The notes under the pieces: model-generated
Seen by the model: only the letters and a program-made list of their open reading frames with translations
The model's database searches: none
Told to the model about the DNA's origin: nothing
Assembly: GCA_046733275.1 (NCBI GenBank)
Contig: JBKPOW010000232.1
Span: 1-14,389, forward strand
Length of the DNA: 14,389 nucleotides
Source of the DNA: VRUE01 sp046733275
Lineage (GTDB): Bacteria; Actinomycetota; Thermoleophilia; Solirubrobacterales; 70-9
Direction of reading: 5' to 3'
In this document: positions 13,936 to 14,389 of the stretch, one piece after another
Numbering within the stretch: the first letter of the stretch is position 1
How the letters are laid out: each line of letters opens with the position of its first letter
Position numbers and translations under genes: made by a program

Positions 13936-14389
13936 GTGAAGCTGATCATCCAGATTCCATGCCTCAACGAGGAGGCAACCCTCCCCGAGACGATCGCCGC
14001 CCTGCCCCGCCAGGTCGAGGGCGTCGACGAGGTCGAGCTGCTGGTGATCGACGACGGCTCGACCGACCGCACGGTCGAGGTCGCCCGCGAGCGGGGCGTC
14101 GACCACGTCGTCCGCCTGGCCGGCAACCGCGGCCTCGCCGCCGCCTTCCAGGCGGGCCTCGACGCCTGCCTCAAGCTCGGCGCCGACGCGATCGTCAACA
14201 CCGATGCCGACAACCAGTACAGCGGCTCGGACATACCCAAGCTGCTGGCGCCGATCCTCGCCGGCGAAGCCGACATGGTCGTCGGCGACCGCCAGGTGGC
14301 CCAGATCGAGCACTTCTCCGGCTCCAAGAAAGGCTTGCAGAAGCTCGGCAGCTGGGTCGTCAGCAGGCTGGCCGGGACCGAGATTGCCG
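13936..14389 (+). CDS. Family 2 glycosyltransferase, N-terminal part (cut by window edge)
   Basis: The visible 151 codons start (GTG) KLIIQIPCLNEEATLPETI, a GT2/dolichyl-phosphate-mannose-synthase-like start. The GT-A fold is shown by LLVIDDGSTDRT (residues 35-46), the NRGLAAAFQAGLDACL helix (64-79) and a TDADNQY segment (89-95) carrying the DxD-type metal-binding aspartates. GEADMVVGDRQ follows. The enzyme would move a sugar from a nucleotide sugar to a lipid carrier or glycan; the acceptor and any membrane segments lie beyond the edge. The GTG at 13936 is the only good start, with no earlier in-frame ATG and no visible Shine-Dalgarno, so a leaderless or weakly translated start is possible. 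It diverges from ribD. Confidence 0.9.
   Translation, partial: MKLIIQIPCLNEEATLPETIAALPRQVEGVDEVELLVIDDGSTDRTVEVARERGVDHVVRLAGNRGLAAAFQAGLDACLKLGADAIVNTDADNQYSGSDIPKLLAPILAGEADMVVGDRQVAQIEHFSGSKKGLQKLGSWVVSRLAGTEIA

Overview
The window is a dense, very GC-rich bacterial chromosomal segment with no mobile elements, CRISPR arrays or structural RNA genes. Gene content and order point to a deep-branching actinobacterium, possibly Thermoleophilia/Solirubrobacterales-like. The clues are a SepIVA-type DivIVA-like protein next to coaD/rsmD/recG and DUF177/rpmF/rnc/smc, the ribD-ribE-ribBA-ribH order, frequent GTG starts and 1-8 nt gene junctions. The phylum-level call is inferred from synteny and protein motifs; the class is a guess.

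Layout, from the right edge in the direction of transcription. A GT2 glycosyltransferase fragment (13936-14389, +) diverges from a long minus-strand series. First comes the riboflavin operon ribD-ribE-ribBA-ribH (13864 to 10336). Then follow rpmB (bL28), a DAK2/FakA-type kinase, recG, rsmD, coaD and a sepIVA homologue (10286 to 4662). One small SAM methyltransferase (4161-4658) lies on the plus strand, tail to tail with sepIVA at 3 nt and head to head with the next minus-strand run: DUF177 (yceD), rpmF (bL32), plsX, acpP, rnc and the N-terminal 435 codons of smc, which runs off the left edge.

How the genes fit together. The rib genes encode the complete set from GTP and ribulose 5-phosphate to riboflavin except the ribityl phosphate phosphatase. 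plsX and acpP serve acyl-phosphate and lipid synthesis, which a FakA-type kinase can also feed. CoaD makes dephospho-CoA, whose final product CoA donates the ACP prosthetic group. rpmB, rpmF, rsmD, DUF177 and rnc concern ribosome assembly or rRNA processing. recG, smc and sepIVA concern replication restart, chromosome organisation and envelope growth or division. Stop/start overlaps (acpP/rnc, rsmD/coaD, recG/rsmD, fakA/recG, ribBA/ribH, ribE/ribBA) indicate translational coupling.

No clearly new multi-gene system is visible. The points worth a second look are small and specific: an in-frame 39-residue repeat in the SMC coiled coil 135 codons apart; an RNase III whose signature lacks a metal-binding Glu; a RibBA whose DHBP-synthase half has Gln where an essential His is expected; a perfect 20-bp palindrome between the ribD Shine-Dalgarno and its ATG that, folded, would restore normal spacing; and a PlsX lacking the usual N-terminal glycine-rich signature.
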